The notes below the pieces were generated by a model that was not told where the DNA came from, made no database searches, and was given only the letters and a program-made list of their open reading frames with translations. From Arthrobacter sp. 9AX (GTDB taxonomy: Bacteria > Actinomycetota > Actinomycetes > Actinomycetales > Micrococcaceae): a stretch of DNA of 64,000 nucleotides. Numbering within the stretch: position 1 is the first letter of the stretch; each line of letters begins with the position of its first letter. The position numbers were made by a program, and so were the translations under genes. Where the stretch lies: NCBI RefSeq assembly GCF_902506095.1, contig NZ_LR733293.1:4135476-4199475 (forward strand), given 5' to 3'. Below are positions 9,866-19,683 of the stretch, in pieces.

Positions 9866-10891
9866 TCAGCCAAAAAGCACTGCAGCCTCCCGGTACCGCG
9901 CCTCCGGGACCACTTTCAAGTTTCCGAGAGCGAGCTCCAGCCCAACAGTAACGATGTCCGTGCCGTGCAGGGACACCATGGTTCCCCAACTGCCGGTCGC
10001 CGCAGCTTCAACAGCGGCAAGTCCCAGCCGCGTGGCGAGCACCCGGTCGTAGGCGGTGGGCTCCCCGCCTCGTTGAATATGACCCAGCACGGTGGCCCGC
10101 GTTTCAATGCCCGTCCGTTCCTGCAGCTGCTGTTCCAGTAAACGGCCGATGCCGCCGAGCCGGGGTCGGCCAAAGGTGTCAAGGCCCCGCGGCGCATACG
10201 GTGCCTCCTGCCCCTCCAGTGCGAACGCTTCAGCGACCACGACCAGGGGCGCCCGCCCACGGTCGCGTGCTGACAGTACCCAGGCCGAGATCTGGTCCAA
10301 AGACACCGGGTGTTCGGGAATCAGGATGGCATGGGCACCTGAGGCCATCCCCGCGTGCAGCGCGATCCAGCCGGCGTTCCGGCCCATGACCTCGGCGATC
10401 ATGCACCGGTGGTGTGACTCCCCTGTGGTCCTCAGCCTGTCGATGGCCTGCGTTGCGGTTTGGACGGCGGTATCAAACCCGAAGGTGTAGTCCGTGGCGC
10501 CGAGATCGTTATCGATTGTCTTGGGCACACCAATTACGTTGATTTCCTGATTGGACAGCTCTCTTGCGGCCGCCAGCGTTCCCTCGCCGCCGATCGCAAT
10601 AAGACCCTCGAGACCGTTGCGCCGCAAGCTGTCCCGCACGGCGTCGATCCCGCCCTCCTTCAGCGGATTGGTGCGGGATGTGCCCAGGATCGTTCCGCCC
10701 AGCCGGGAGATGCCCCGGACGCTGCGCCGGGGCAAGGGAAACAGGTCCTGTTCCAGGACTCCCCGCCACCCGTCACGGAAACCCAGGAAACCGTATCCGT
10801 GGACGACCTCACCTCCCAGTACAGCTCCGCGGATCACTGCGTTCACACCGGGGCAGTCACCCCCGCTTGTCAGGATTCCAAGTCGCTTCAT
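9866..10891 (-). CDS. pfkA: 6-phosphofructokinase
   Basis: 341 residues with the full PfkA fold: N-terminal GILTSGGDCPGVNAVI, GGEGT at 101-105, catalytic PKTIDND at 123-129 with base Asp127, MGRNAGW, and a late QRGGEPTAYDR. Gly104 is the residue associated with ATP rather than PPi use, while Lys124 is shared with PPi-type enzymes; this Gly/Lys combination occurs in actinobacterial ATP-dependent enzymes. It phosphorylates fructose 6-phosphate in glycolysis. Its start overlaps the upstream GH65 fusion stop by four bases (ATGA), so it is the last gene of a ppsA-GH65-pfkA operon. Confidence 0.93.
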   Translation of the reverse strand: MKRLGILTSGGDCPGVNAVIRGAVLGGEVVHGYGFLGFRDGWRGVLEQDLFPLPRRSVRGISRLGGTILGTSRTNPLKEGGIDAVRDSLRRNGLEGLIAIGGEGTLAAARELSNQEINVIGVPKTIDNDLGATDYTFGFDTAVQTATQAIDRLRTTGESHHRCMIAEVMGRNAGWIALHAGMASGAHAILIPEHPVSLDQISAWVLSARDRGRAPLVVVAEAFALEGQEAPYAPRGLDTFGRPRLGGIGRLLEQQLQERTGIETRATVLGHIQRGGEPTAYDRVLATRLGLAAVEAAATGSWGTMVSLHGTDIVTVGLELALGNLKVVPEARYREAAVLFG

Positions 10892-13800
10892 GATGCGGCC
10901 AACCCCTGCGTTGTGGCAGGCAGGAGGAACGCCTTGGCCTGACCGGCCTGCAGTACGGTTTCCCTGCCGTTGACCCGCACGCTGATCGGGTCGGCATCTC
11001 CAGGACCGGAAGCAATATTCAGGTGACCGTCGTCCTTGAGTTCCACTTTCAGGTGATGTCCCCGGTAGCGGACATTGAAGCCGACGGTTTGGAGACCTGT
11101 GGGCAGGTTGGGGGCGAAAACGATCGTGTCACCGGCGAACCGCAGCCCTGCGAAACTTCGTTGGATGACATCGATGGTGCCGGCCATCGCGCCGAGGTGA
11201 ATGCCGGCCCGCGTGGTTCCGTGCTGGGTGTCGTCGAGGTCCGCGTCGAGCGCTTCACGGAAACTGTCCCAAGCACGGTCGGCATCCAGCGCGGCCAGGA
11301 CGGAGGCGTGGGCAACACGGCTCAGTGTGGATCCGTGAGCTGTCCGGGAGAGGTAGTACTCGATGGTTGCGTTCAACTGGTCGGCTGTGAAGTCGTATCC
11401 CAGTTCCGACAGCAGAATGATGAGACCTTCATGGCCCAGAAGGTAGGGCAGCATCAGGACATCGGCCTGTTTGGCGAGCTTGTAGCGGTTGGTTTCGTCT
11501 CCTTCGGCTTCCAGAATCAGGTCCAGCCGCTCAATGCTGTCGTAGGCCTCCCGGTACCGTTCCCAATCGAGTTCCTCGAGCTGTTCGTAGCCGGCGAACT
11601 GGCTGATGACTCCGTCGGTGTGGAAGGGGACGAAGAGTGCCTTGCCTACCTGCTCCCAGCCAGCTATCTCCTCGCTGCTGATGTCCAGACGCTCCAGCAG
11701 TCCCCTCAGATCGTCACCTTGGAAAGTGGAGATAATCTCCCCCGCGCGAAGGCAAACCCAGGCTGCCATCACGTTTGTATAGGCGTTGTCGTCCAGCCCC
11801 GGATCCGGAGTGCCGGGATATCCCGTGTGATACTCGTCCGGCCCCACAACACCGCGCAGATGATAGCGTCCGGCGTCCTGACTGTACTCGGCCCGTGAGG
11901 CGAAGAAACGGGCAACATCCATCACCAGTTCGGAGCCCTTCCGCAGAAGCCAGGCTTTGTCGTTGGTGGCCTGGTAGTACTGCCAGGCGTTGAAGGCTAC
12001 CGCCAGGCCGGCGTGCAACTGCAGGTGCGAGTGGTCCTTCACCCAGCGTCCGGACCTGTCGTTATACAGCCACTTCGGAGTTTCTTCCCTGCCGTCGCTG
12101 CCGCTTTGCCACGGGAATTTCGCCCCTGAATAGCCTTGGAGCGCGGCCGCGTGCCGGGCGGACGGAAGCCTGCGCCACCGGTAGTCGATGAGGGAGCGGG
12201 CGACTTCGGGCGTTCTGGAGGTCAGGAGCGGCAACACAAAGAGTTCATCCCAAAAGACATGGCCGCGGTATCCCTCGCCGTGGAGTCCCCGGGCAGTGAC
12301 TCCCGCATCCAATTCCGCCGTATGGCGGGTCAGAGTCTGGAGCACGTGGAAGATATGGAGGTTGAGGACCAGGCGCACCTGAACCGGAGCATCAATGTCC
12401 ACCAGGAACGGGCGCAGCTCACGGCGCCAGGCCTCCTCGTGGGCAGACCGAAGGGCGTCGATGTCACCGCCAGCCTGTTCCAGGACGGCCCGGGCAGCAG
12501 AGGCCGGGGAGGAGATCGCCCGGTCCCGTGATGTCACCACAGCCACCGTCTTGCTGATCCTTGCCGGCACTCCATCCACCAGGAGTACAGGGAATGTCCG
12601 GAAGTGAAAACCGCCCTCCCTGCCTGGCTGTCCTGCGCCTGGTTGCCCGGCCAAACAAGTGCGGAACGCCGCAGCAATCCGAATCTGGCTTTGCGTGGTT
12701 TCAGCCTCCACGACTGAAATGTCCTCCAAGGCCGCGGCCCCGGCGCCGTTCCCGGCCGGTGTTCGGTCTTCCAAGTGAATTCCGGGGCTGGACGCCGGTT
12801 CAGGAATGTTCGCGTTCCTGACCCCGGTGTTTACGCCGCTGCGCACTTCCACTGCACCGCTCCAGCCCAACGCTGTGATTTTCGTTTCGAGGGCCAGCAG
12901 GTGGGGGTCGGCCATGGACACGAACCGGGTCTGGATAATTTCCATCCGGCGCTTGTCCGGATCTTCCAGCAGCAGTCTCCGTTCCAGGACGGCCCTTTGA
13001 AGATCGAGGGTGCGGCGTTCGCGCAGCAGGATCATTCCTCCTGCCGACCACCACTGTCCGTGGGCCATCCGCAAGTCCAGGCAAAGGCAGTCCGGGGCAT
13101 TGACCAGATGTTCCTCCACCAGCACTTCCCCGGCGATTTCGGCAGGTACGCGGTTATAGACGCCCGCCAGGTACATGCCGGGGTACCTGAAGTGTCCGCC
13201 CCCCTCGGGGGATGCGCCCCGTACGGCCAGGTAGCCGTTGCCCAGGGTGGTGAGGGCTTCGCGGTGTCCTTCGTGCCAGGCGTCGAAGCCTTCGTAGATG
13301 AGTTGCCAGGGATCGCCAAGGACGAGGCCCAGGTCCAGTTCACCGACATCGTTCAGGACTGTGCCGGCTCCGGCAGCCTCGAGTTCCCGCCGGGTCCCGC
13401 TGCGGTCAATCCCCACCACAAGTCCGAATCCTCCGCGGTGGGCTGCCTGTACTCCCGCGACCGAGTCCTCGATGACCACCGCGTGGGATGGCGATACTCC
13501 CAGCCGGGATGCCGCGGCAAGGAATACGTCAGGAGCAGGTTTTCCCCGCAGTCCGAGATTTGCTGCAGCAGTCCCGTCGAGGATGACGCTGAAGACTTCC
13601 GGAATGCTGGCCGCGTTCAGAACCGAGGAGGCGTTGCGGCTGGATGTGACCACTGCAGTGGGGACTCCCGCGTCGGTAAGCCTTTGCAGGAGTTGCAAGG
13701 TTCCGGGATAACTCTGGACTCCGTTCTGGCTCAGGCGCTGGAGGAAGAAATGATTCTTCAGTGCACCGAGCCCGAAGGCTGTCCAGGCTTCGGGCCCGTC

Positions 13801-14079
13801 CCTGTCAGACCCGCGCTCAATCTCCACTCCTCTGGAGGACAGGAACTTCAGTACTCCTTCCTCTCTGGGGAGGCCGTCGACGTAAGTCCGGTAGTCGGCT
13901 TTGGAGAAGGGCGACCTGTCGGCGGTGTCTGGTATCCGGGGGTCCTCCAGGGTCCGCTCGAAGGCCTCCTTCCAGGCGGCCTGATGGACCAGTGCCGTGT
14001 TGGTCACTACCCCGTCGAGGTCGAAGATGACGGCATCAAAAGGCGGCCTGGCGGCAGCTGCAGTGGGCGAGTCGCTCAT
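10888..14079 (-). CDS. Fused beta-phosphoglucomutase / GH65 glycoside phosphorylase
   Basis: 1063 residues. Residues 1-250 form a HAD phosphatase/mutase domain with nucleophile Asp20 in FDLDGVVTNT and a late VVIEDSVAGVQAA, as in beta-phosphoglucomutase. Residues from about 257 form a GH65 enzyme starting WQLIYEGFDAWHEGHREA, with catalytic acid Glu749 in GVVGPDEYHTGYPG and a conserved HVFWDELF. GH65 enzymes phosphorolyse trehalose, maltose or kojibiose to beta-glucose 1-phosphate, which the fused mutase would turn into glucose 6-phosphate. The exact disaccharide is unknown. It sits between ppsA (42-bp gap) and pfkA (4-bp overlap). Confidence 0.9.
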   Translation of the reverse strand: MSDSPTAAAARPPFDAVIFDLDGVVTNTALVHQAAWKEAFERTLEDPRIPDTADRSPFSKADYRTYVDGLPREEGVLKFLSSRGVEIERGSDRDGPEAWTAFGLGALKNHFFLQRLSQNGVQSYPGTLQLLQRLTDAGVPTAVVTSSRNASSVLNAASIPEVFSVILDGTAAANLGLRGKPAPDVFLAAASRLGVSPSHAVVIEDSVAGVQAAHRGGFGLVVGIDRSGTRRELEAAGAGTVLNDVGELDLGLVLGDPWQLIYEGFDAWHEGHREALTTLGNGYLAVRGASPEGGGHFRYPGMYLAGVYNRVPAEIAGEVLVEEHLVNAPDCLCLDLRMAHGQWWSAGGMILLRERRTLDLQRAVLERRLLLEDPDKRRMEIIQTRFVSMADPHLLALETKITALGWSGAVEVRSGVNTGVRNANIPEPASSPGIHLEDRTPAGNGAGAAALEDISVVEAETTQSQIRIAAAFRTCLAGQPGAGQPGREGGFHFRTFPVLLVDGVPARISKTVAVVTSRDRAISSPASAARAVLEQAGGDIDALRSAHEEAWRRELRPFLVDIDAPVQVRLVLNLHIFHVLQTLTRHTAELDAGVTARGLHGEGYRGHVFWDELFVLPLLTSRTPEVARSLIDYRWRRLPSARHAAALQGYSGAKFPWQSGSDGREETPKWLYNDRSGRWVKDHSHLQLHAGLAVAFNAWQYYQATNDKAWLLRKGSELVMDVARFFASRAEYSQDAGRYHLRGVVGPDEYHTGYPGTPDPGLDDNAYTNVMAAWVCLRAGEIISTFQGDDLRGLLERLDISSEEIAGWEQVGKALFVPFHTDGVISQFAGYEQLEELDWERYREAYDSIERLDLILEAEGDETNRYKLAKQADVLMLPYLLGHEGLIILLSELGYDFTADQLNATIEYYLSRTAHGSTLSRVAHASVLAALDADRAWDSFREALDADLDDTQHGTTRAGIHLGAMAGTIDVIQRSFAGLRFAGDTIVFAPNLPTGLQTVGFNVRYRGHHLKVELKDDGHLNIASGPGDADPISVRVNGRETVLQAGQAKAFLLPATTQGLAAS

Positions 14080-14121
14080 GTCACAGTGCTATCAGCAGGA
14101 GGTTCACCGCTGACAGTGCCG

Positions 14122-16536
14122 TTAGGCCTGTCTGCCCGGCCGCTGCTCGGCAGCGGCGATGATGGGCAGGGTTTTCAGGTAGGTGTCCGGGTTCAAAGAG
14201 ATGGAATCGATGCCCCGGCTGATCAGGAATTCGGCAAGGTCCGGGTGGTTGCTGGGGCCCTGCCCGCAGATTCCGATTTTGATGCCCGCCTCGTGGGCCT
14301 TGTCGATGGCCTGGGCAATCATGGAGATCACGGCGGGGTCCCTTTCGTCGAACAGCCCGGCCAGCTGCTCGGAGTCGCGGTCCACACCCAGGACCAGTTG
14401 TGTGAGGTCGTTGGAGCCGATGGAAAAACCATCGAAGCGTTCCGCGAATTGCTCGGCCAGGACCACGTTGGAGGGGATTTCGCACATCATGTAGATCTGC
14501 AGACCGGCGGTGCCCCGCGCAAGGCCGTGCTCTGCCATCGTTTTGATCACCAGGTCCGCTTCGCGGACGGTGCGGCAGAAGGGGACCATGGCGATGACGT
14601 TGGAAAAACCCACTTCTTCCCGGACCCGCTTGAGGGCTTTGCATTCCAGGGCAAAACCTTCGCGGTAGTGCTCGCTGTAGTAACGAGAGGCGCCGCGGAA
14701 TCCCAGCATGGGGTTTTCTTCCGGTTGCTCAAAGGAACCCCCGCCGATCAGGTGGCTGTATTCGTTGCTCTTGAAATCGCTGAGCCGGACTATCACGGGC
14801 TTGGGGTGGAAGGGTGCGGCGATTTTGGCGATTCCGGTGGCCAGCACGTCGATAAAGTACTCCTGCGGGTCGCTATAGCCGCTGGTGAGCTTCCGGACGA
14901 GCGCTGCTTCCTCCGGGTCTGTCACTCTTTCCGGCTGCACCAGCGCCATGGGATGAATGCGGATGAGGTTGTTGATGATGAATTCCATCCGGGCCAGGCC
15001 CACTCCCGCGGCCGGCAGCCTCCACCACTTGAATGCTGCGGCAGGACTACCGATATTGACCATGACATCTGTGCGTGTGGTGGCAAGCGCCGTCATGTCC
15101 ACGTCCTCCACGCTGAAATCGAGCAGGCCTTCGTAGACCCGTCCTTCTTCGCCTTCTGCGCAGGAGATGGTGATGGGACCACCATCGGGCAGGGCTTCCG
15201 TTGCGTTCCGGGTCCCAACCACCGCGGGCACGCCAAGCTCCCGGCTGACGATGGCTGCGTGGCTTGTTGGCCCGCCGTGATCGGTGACGATGCCGGCGGC
15301 CCTCTTCATGACCGGAACCCAGTCCGGATCGGTCATCCGGGTCACCAGCACGGCACCATCGACGAACGATTCGATGTCCTTGGCATCCCTGATGACGCAC
15401 GCCCGTCCACTGGCAATGGCATCCCCAATCGCAGCCCCCACGGCCAGTACATGCCCCGGCTGGCGAAGATGATAGATGCGGAACGTCGAGCCGCTGCGTT
15501 GTGCCTGCACCGTTTCCGGCCTGGCCTGCACCATGAACAGTTCGCCGGTTATCCCGTCCTTTGCCCATTCCATGTCCATGGGCCGGCCGTAATGTTCTTC
15601 AACGGCAACGGCCCAGCGTGCCAGCAGGACAACTTCCTGGTCGTTCAGCACCAGGGAGCCCTGCTCCCTTTCGCTCGTTTCCACTGTCCTGGTCCGCGCG
15701 CTTCCCCCTTGGCTGTAGACCATCTTGCGTTCCTTTGCGCCCCGTTCCCTTTGAATGATTGGGGTGAGGCGCTGGTCGGCCAGCAGCGGCTTGAAGACCT
15801 GGTACTTGTCCGGGTTGATGGTTCCCTGGACCACTGTTTCGCCAAGGCCCCAGGCGGCACTGATGACCACAGCATGGGGAAACCCGGATTCAGTATCGAT
15901 GGAGAACATGACGCCCGAGGCGCCCAGATCGGAACGGACCATCTGTTGGATACCGACGGACAAGGCGACGTCCAGGTGGTCGTAACCCTTCATTTCGCGG
16001 TAACTGATGGCTCGGTCTGTGAACAGCGAGGCGTAGCAGCGCAGGCACGCTTCGAGAACCGGACGCTCCCCCGCAACGTTTAGGAATGTTTCCTGCTGGC
16101 CCGCGAAACTCGCGTCCGGAAGGTCCTCGGCGGTGGCACTGCTGCGGACGGCAACCGACACCTCGTTCTGGCCGGCTCGGCTGGAAAGGAGACGATAGTG
16201 CTCCTGGATCGACTCCCCGATGCTGTCGGGAAATTCAGCAGCAAGAAACAGCTCCCTGATGGCGGCACCGGTCTGCCGCAAGGTTGCACGCCCTGCACGG
16301 TACTCTTCGATGTAAGCCCTGATGCGGGCCTCCAGCGCATTGGATTCAAGGAATGCGCGATAGGCCGAAGCGGCAGTGGCAAACCCTTCCGGAACTCTCA
16401 CCCCCGCTGACCGCAGGGCCCGGCTGAGCTCCCCCAGGGAGGCGTTTTTACCCCCCACAGACGCTATGTCGCCTATTCCGGTGTTTTCGATCCACTTGAC
16501 GTGGGCATTGGTCAAGGACCTCGCGGGAGCAGTCAT
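14122..16536 (-). CDS. ppsA: Phosphoenolpyruvate synthase
   Basis: 804 residues: an N-terminal ATP-grasp PPDK domain (SVGGKNASLGEL, VAVRSSATAEDLPDASFAGQ), a swivelling domain with phospho-acceptor His426 in GGPTSHAAIVSRELG, and a C-terminal PEP/pyruvate barrel ending with GSNDLTQ and catalytic Cys757 in GICGQGPSNHPD. It converts pyruvate and ATP to PEP, AMP and phosphate for gluconeogenesis. First gene of an operon with the GH65 fusion and pfkA. A DosR-like box (16573-16586) begins 36 bp before its start. Pairing PEP synthase with PFK in one transcript is unusual because they run in opposite directions. Confidence 0.93.
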   Translation of the reverse strand: MTAPARSLTNAHVKWIENTGIGDIASVGGKNASLGELSRALRSAGVRVPEGFATAASAYRAFLESNALEARIRAYIEEYRAGRATLRQTGAAIRELFLAAEFPDSIGESIQEHYRLLSSRAGQNEVSVAVRSSATAEDLPDASFAGQQETFLNVAGERPVLEACLRCYASLFTDRAISYREMKGYDHLDVALSVGIQQMVRSDLGASGVMFSIDTESGFPHAVVISAAWGLGETVVQGTINPDKYQVFKPLLADQRLTPIIQRERGAKERKMVYSQGGSARTRTVETSEREQGSLVLNDQEVVLLARWAVAVEEHYGRPMDMEWAKDGITGELFMVQARPETVQAQRSGSTFRIYHLRQPGHVLAVGAAIGDAIASGRACVIRDAKDIESFVDGAVLVTRMTDPDWVPVMKRAAGIVTDHGGPTSHAAIVSRELGVPAVVGTRNATEALPDGGPITISCAEGEEGRVYEGLLDFSVEDVDMTALATTRTDVMVNIGSPAAAFKWWRLPAAGVGLARMEFIINNLIRIHPMALVQPERVTDPEEAALVRKLTSGYSDPQEYFIDVLATGIAKIAAPFHPKPVIVRLSDFKSNEYSHLIGGGSFEQPEENPMLGFRGASRYYSEHYREGFALECKALKRVREEVGFSNVIAMVPFCRTVREADLVIKTMAEHGLARGTAGLQIYMMCEIPSNVVLAEQFAERFDGFSIGSNDLTQLVLGVDRDSEQLAGLFDERDPAVISMIAQAIDKAHEAGIKIGICGQGPSNHPDLAEFLISRGIDSISLNPDTYLKTLPIIAAAEQRPGRQA

Positions 16537-16572
16537 GCCTCGATTGTGGGCCGTGACGGAAGGTGCCGGGCA

Positions 16573-16586
16573 GAGTCTTAGGTCCT
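16573..16586 (-). promoter_or_regulatory. DosR-like box upstream of ppsA
   Basis: Plus-strand GAGTCTTAGGTCCT (AGGACCTAAGACTC toward ppsA), a 14-bp near-palindrome beginning 36 bp before the ATG. It would control the ppsA-GH65-pfkA operon if functional. Confidence 0.55.
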
Positions 16587-16616
16587 AAGCAGAACACGCC
16601 ACGAGCGACAGCTCAG

Positions 16617-19172
16617 CTACATCCGGCCCCAATGGCTTCGGATGCCCTTATAGGCCCAGTCAGCGGCCAGTACAGCCGGCACTGCGAGCCCGGCCAGGAT
16701 CAGGCCGGATGCCGGAGGCGGAGCCTGGCCCAAAAGTGCAGCGATCTGCGGAATATACAAACACGCAGCAAGGACGGCCAGTTCAACCAGCACCGCCCAC
16801 ACCAGGAGCCTGTTCGTACTCCAGCCGAGCCGCCACGGCGGCACCGTGGCACTTCGGCACGCGAAGGCATTGGCCAACTGTCCCAACACCACGGCTGCGA
16901 AAGCAGCCCCCGATGCCGCCATCAGAAGCTCCGGGCCCACGGGCTCGCCGCGGCTCCAGCCCCCGCCGAAAAGAACTGCCGAGAAGGCCGCCATTTCGAT
17001 TGCCGCCTCAATGGGGCCAAGCACACAGAAGACCCTCACCATGAGCTGCCGGTCCATCAGGTGCCGCCGTTCGGGCGGCCGGGTCAGCACCCGTTTGCCC
17101 GGCTGCTCGGCACCCAGGGCCAGGGCAGGAAGTAAATCGGTGCCAATGTCCAGGGCAAGGATCTGAAGGACGCCGAGGGCAAGCGGAAACTGGCCGCCGG
17201 AAAGGGCCCAGACAACAAAGGGGGTCAGCTCGGCCACGTTGTCCGTGAGGTGGTACGTCAGGAAGCGGTGGATGTTCGAATAGGTGGCCCGGCCCTGCTC
17301 GATGGCAGCCACAATGGTTCCGAAATGATCGTCAAGGAGGACCAGATCGGCCGCTTCGCGTGCAACGTCCGTCCCGCTCAGCCCCATTGCCACACCAATG
17401 TCCGCTTCACGCAGGGCCGGGCCGTCGTTGACGCCGTCGCCTGTCATGGCCACAACGTGCCCCCGGGCTTGCAGCGCCTTGGCCACCCGCAGCTTTTGCT
17501 CAGGGGATACCCTGCTGACCACCACTCCGTCCCGGTCCAGGAGGGCTCCAAGCATTTGCTCATCCTCCGGCAGGTCAGCACCCTCCACCACGCACTCCGG
17601 TACGCCCATCAGCCCGATCTCACGCGCTATTGCCGCCGCCGTCGCCGGATGGTCGCCGGTGATCATGCCCAGTTTCAGCCCCGCCCTGCGGGCATCCCGG
17701 ATAACGTCGCCCGCGTCAGGCCGTGGCGGATCATGGAGCCCGATCAGACCCAGCAACTCCAGGCGGCATTCGAGGTCCTCCGCAGGGTGGGATGACCAGG
17801 CGTCCGCCGGACCATCCAGCCGCCTTCGGGCCACGGCAATGACACGCAGGCCCCGGGACGCCATCAGCTGGACCTGGCCCTTCAAAGGACCCGGCAGCTT
17901 TTCGCACAGGGGAAGAACAGCTTCCGGGGCGCCCTTGCAGAAAAGTTCATCTCCCACGATTGCCGATTCCCGCCGTCGTACGGGATCAAAGGCGAGGCGG
18001 CGAGAGGGGGGCTTTCCTGCGCTTTCCGTACCAGTGAGGCGCCGCGCCAACACGTCGATCGCCGCTTCCATGGGGTCCCCCGACGCCCGCCATTGCCCGT
18101 GGTGCAGTTCAGCACGGCCTTGCGAGGCGGCGCGGGCCGCCAGCGCGACCTTTGCAGCACTAACTGCTGCTTCACCCTGCACCGTCGCTTCAGGGCTGTA
18201 TCCCTCTCCCAATATCCGGACAGAGCCTTCGGGGGTGAAAACCTCGACGGCGTTCATCCTGTTCTGAGTGAGGGTCCCGGTCTTGTCGGTGCAGATAAAG
18301 GTAGTGGACCCCAGGGTCTCCACGGCCTCCAGGTTGCGGACAAGCGCGTTGCGGGACGCCATGCGCTGAGCTCCCATGGCCAGAGACAGCGTGACAGTGG
18401 GCAACAAGCCTTCCGGGACAAGCGCGACGGCAACACCGATGGCGAACAGGAAGGAATCACGCCACTGAATGCCCACCAGGAGTGACACCAGGAAAAAGAG
18501 GGCGGCAATGGCCAGGGCCACGGATGCCACGACCCGGACAATCCGGCGCAGCTCCGAAGACAGCGGTGTGGGTGGGGAAGCTGCTCCCGTGGTGAGGGCT
18601 GCGATCCCGGCCAGACGGGTCCGGGCGCCCGTGGCAGTCACTTCAGCCTCAGCGTCGCCGTTGATCAGGAACGTGCCACCCCATGCAGAATCACCTGTCG
18701 CTTTAGGCACCGGATCACTTTCACCGGTCAGCATCGACTCGTCCACAGCGCAGGCAGCCGCCGAAATCAGCTTGACATCGGCCGGGACGCGGTCCCCGGC
18801 CGTCAGGAGGACGACGTCCGCGGGCACCAGTTCACTGGCGTGAACGGTGAGGAAATGTCCTTCCCGCCGCACCCGGACGTCGGCGGGCAGCAAACCACGC
18901 AGTTTAGCCGCAGCGTGCTGGGCCCGTTCCTGCTGGATGTGGGCGAAGACGCCATTGACAATGACGACGACGATAATCGCCACGCCGAGTTGCGGCATGT
19001 CTGCGAGAAAGGCCAGGCCTGCGGCGCACCAGAGCATCAGAGCGAAGAAGTGGGTCAGCTCCCCCCAGAGTTTCCGCCACTGCGGTAGGGGTTTCTCCTC
19101 CGGAAGGAGGTTGGGACCTGCCTGTTTCAGGAGCTCCGCAGCCTGGTGGGAGGTCAGGCCGGCCACGCTCAT
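16617..19172 (-). CDS. P2-type cation ATPase (Ca2+/Mg2+ type, CtpF-like)
   Basis: 851 residues. An N-terminal cation-ATPase motif (SHQAAELLKQAGPNLLP), TGES in the actuator, IGVAVALVPEGLLP in TM4 (the PEGL site of P2-type ATPases), DKTGTLTQNRM, KGAPEAVL in the nucleotide domain, TGDGVNDGPALREADIGVAMG and a C-terminal six-helix region are visible. This is the architecture of mycobacterial CtpF, itself a DosR target. ATG 19172 overlaps the upstream usp stop (TGATG), so the two are one operon behind the box at 19670. The transported ion is inferred from the PEGL pattern. Confidence 0.9.
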   Translation of the reverse strand: MSVAGLTSHQAAELLKQAGPNLLPEEKPLPQWRKLWGELTHFFALMLWCAAGLAFLADMPQLGVAIIVVVIVNGVFAHIQQERAQHAAAKLRGLLPADVRVRREGHFLTVHASELVPADVVLLTAGDRVPADVKLISAAACAVDESMLTGESDPVPKATGDSAWGGTFLINGDAEAEVTATGARTRLAGIAALTTGAASPPTPLSSELRRIVRVVASVALAIAALFFLVSLLVGIQWRDSFLFAIGVAVALVPEGLLPTVTLSLAMGAQRMASRNALVRNLEAVETLGSTTFICTDKTGTLTQNRMNAVEVFTPEGSVRILGEGYSPEATVQGEAAVSAAKVALAARAASQGRAELHHGQWRASGDPMEAAIDVLARRLTGTESAGKPPSRRLAFDPVRRRESAIVGDELFCKGAPEAVLPLCEKLPGPLKGQVQLMASRGLRVIAVARRRLDGPADAWSSHPAEDLECRLELLGLIGLHDPPRPDAGDVIRDARRAGLKLGMITGDHPATAAAIAREIGLMGVPECVVEGADLPEDEQMLGALLDRDGVVVSRVSPEQKLRVAKALQARGHVVAMTGDGVNDGPALREADIGVAMGLSGTDVAREAADLVLLDDHFGTIVAAIEQGRATYSNIHRFLTYHLTDNVAELTPFVVWALSGGQFPLALGVLQILALDIGTDLLPALALGAEQPGKRVLTRPPERRHLMDRQLMVRVFCVLGPIEAAIEMAAFSAVLFGGGWSRGEPVGPELLMAASGAAFAAVVLGQLANAFACRSATVPPWRLGWSTNRLLVWAVLVELAVLAACLYIPQIAALLGQAPPPASGLILAGLAVPAVLAADWAYKGIRSHWGRM

Positions 19173-19633
19173 CACACTTCGTCCGCCTCCTGGCCCACCA
19201 GGACCACCGGGCAGGCAGAATGCGCGGCGCATGCCTTGCTGACCGAGCCCATGGATGTTCCCAGGAACCCTCCCTCACCGTGCCTGCCCACCACCAGCAG
19301 CTGCGCCCGCCGGCTCTCCTCCACGAGGACCTTTCCTGCCGGACCAAACCTGACGGTGACGTCAATTTTTTCGGGGCGGTTGCCGGGGAATGCCCTGGCC
19401 AAGGCGTCCCCCACCAGGCGGGCGGCCGTGTCCTCCAGCCGGGCAGTCAACGGGTGCTCACCGCCTTCAAGGTGCGCCACAACCAGATAGTCGGGCATCC
19501 CGATGCATGTGATGACTTCCAGCCGGGCGCCCAGCCGCGCGGCCAGCATGCCAGCGTAACGGAGGGCGGTTGAGGAGAATTCCGAACCGTCGACGCCCAC
19601 AATCACGGGTTTGGAGACTTTTTCTGAGTTCAT
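19172..19633 (-). CDS. Universal stress protein (single UspA domain)
   Basis: 153 residues with an intact UspA ATP-loop: VIVGVDGSEFS at the N-terminus and GRHGEGGFLGTSMGSVS (G-2X-G-9X-GS) before SACPVVLVG. ATG 19633 is chosen because the frame upstream overlaps the metal ATPase gene and has no Usp similarity. Its TGA overlaps the ATG of the CtpF-like ATPase. The box at 19670-19683 starts 36 bp before the start codon. Its role in stress or ATP sensing is inferred from the family. Confidence 0.9.
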   Translation of the reverse strand: MNSEKVSKPVIVGVDGSEFSSTALRYAGMLAARLGARLEVITCIGMPDYLVVAHLEGGEHPLTARLEDTAARLVGDALARAFPGNRPEKIDVTVRFGPAGKVLVEESRRAQLLVVGRHGEGGFLGTSMGSVSKACAAHSACPVVLVGQEADEV

Positions 19634-19669
19634 ACCCACCACACTCCCTTTTGCCGGAGGCAGCGGGAA

Positions 19670-19683
19670 GGGCCGAAAGTCAT
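19670..19683 (-). promoter_or_regulatory. DosR-like box upstream of usp-ctpF-like operon
   Basis: Plus-strand GGGCCGAAAGTCAT, identical to the 14-mer at 2729-2742, starting 36 bp before the usp ATG. It overlaps the last codons of the upstream metal ATPase gene, which suggests an internal promoter. Confidence 0.6.

Noticed and set aside
12775-16083. 1102-codon plus-strand open frame
   Set aside because: It is antisense to the clear GH65 and ppsA genes and has no family pattern; long antisense frames are expected at this GC content.
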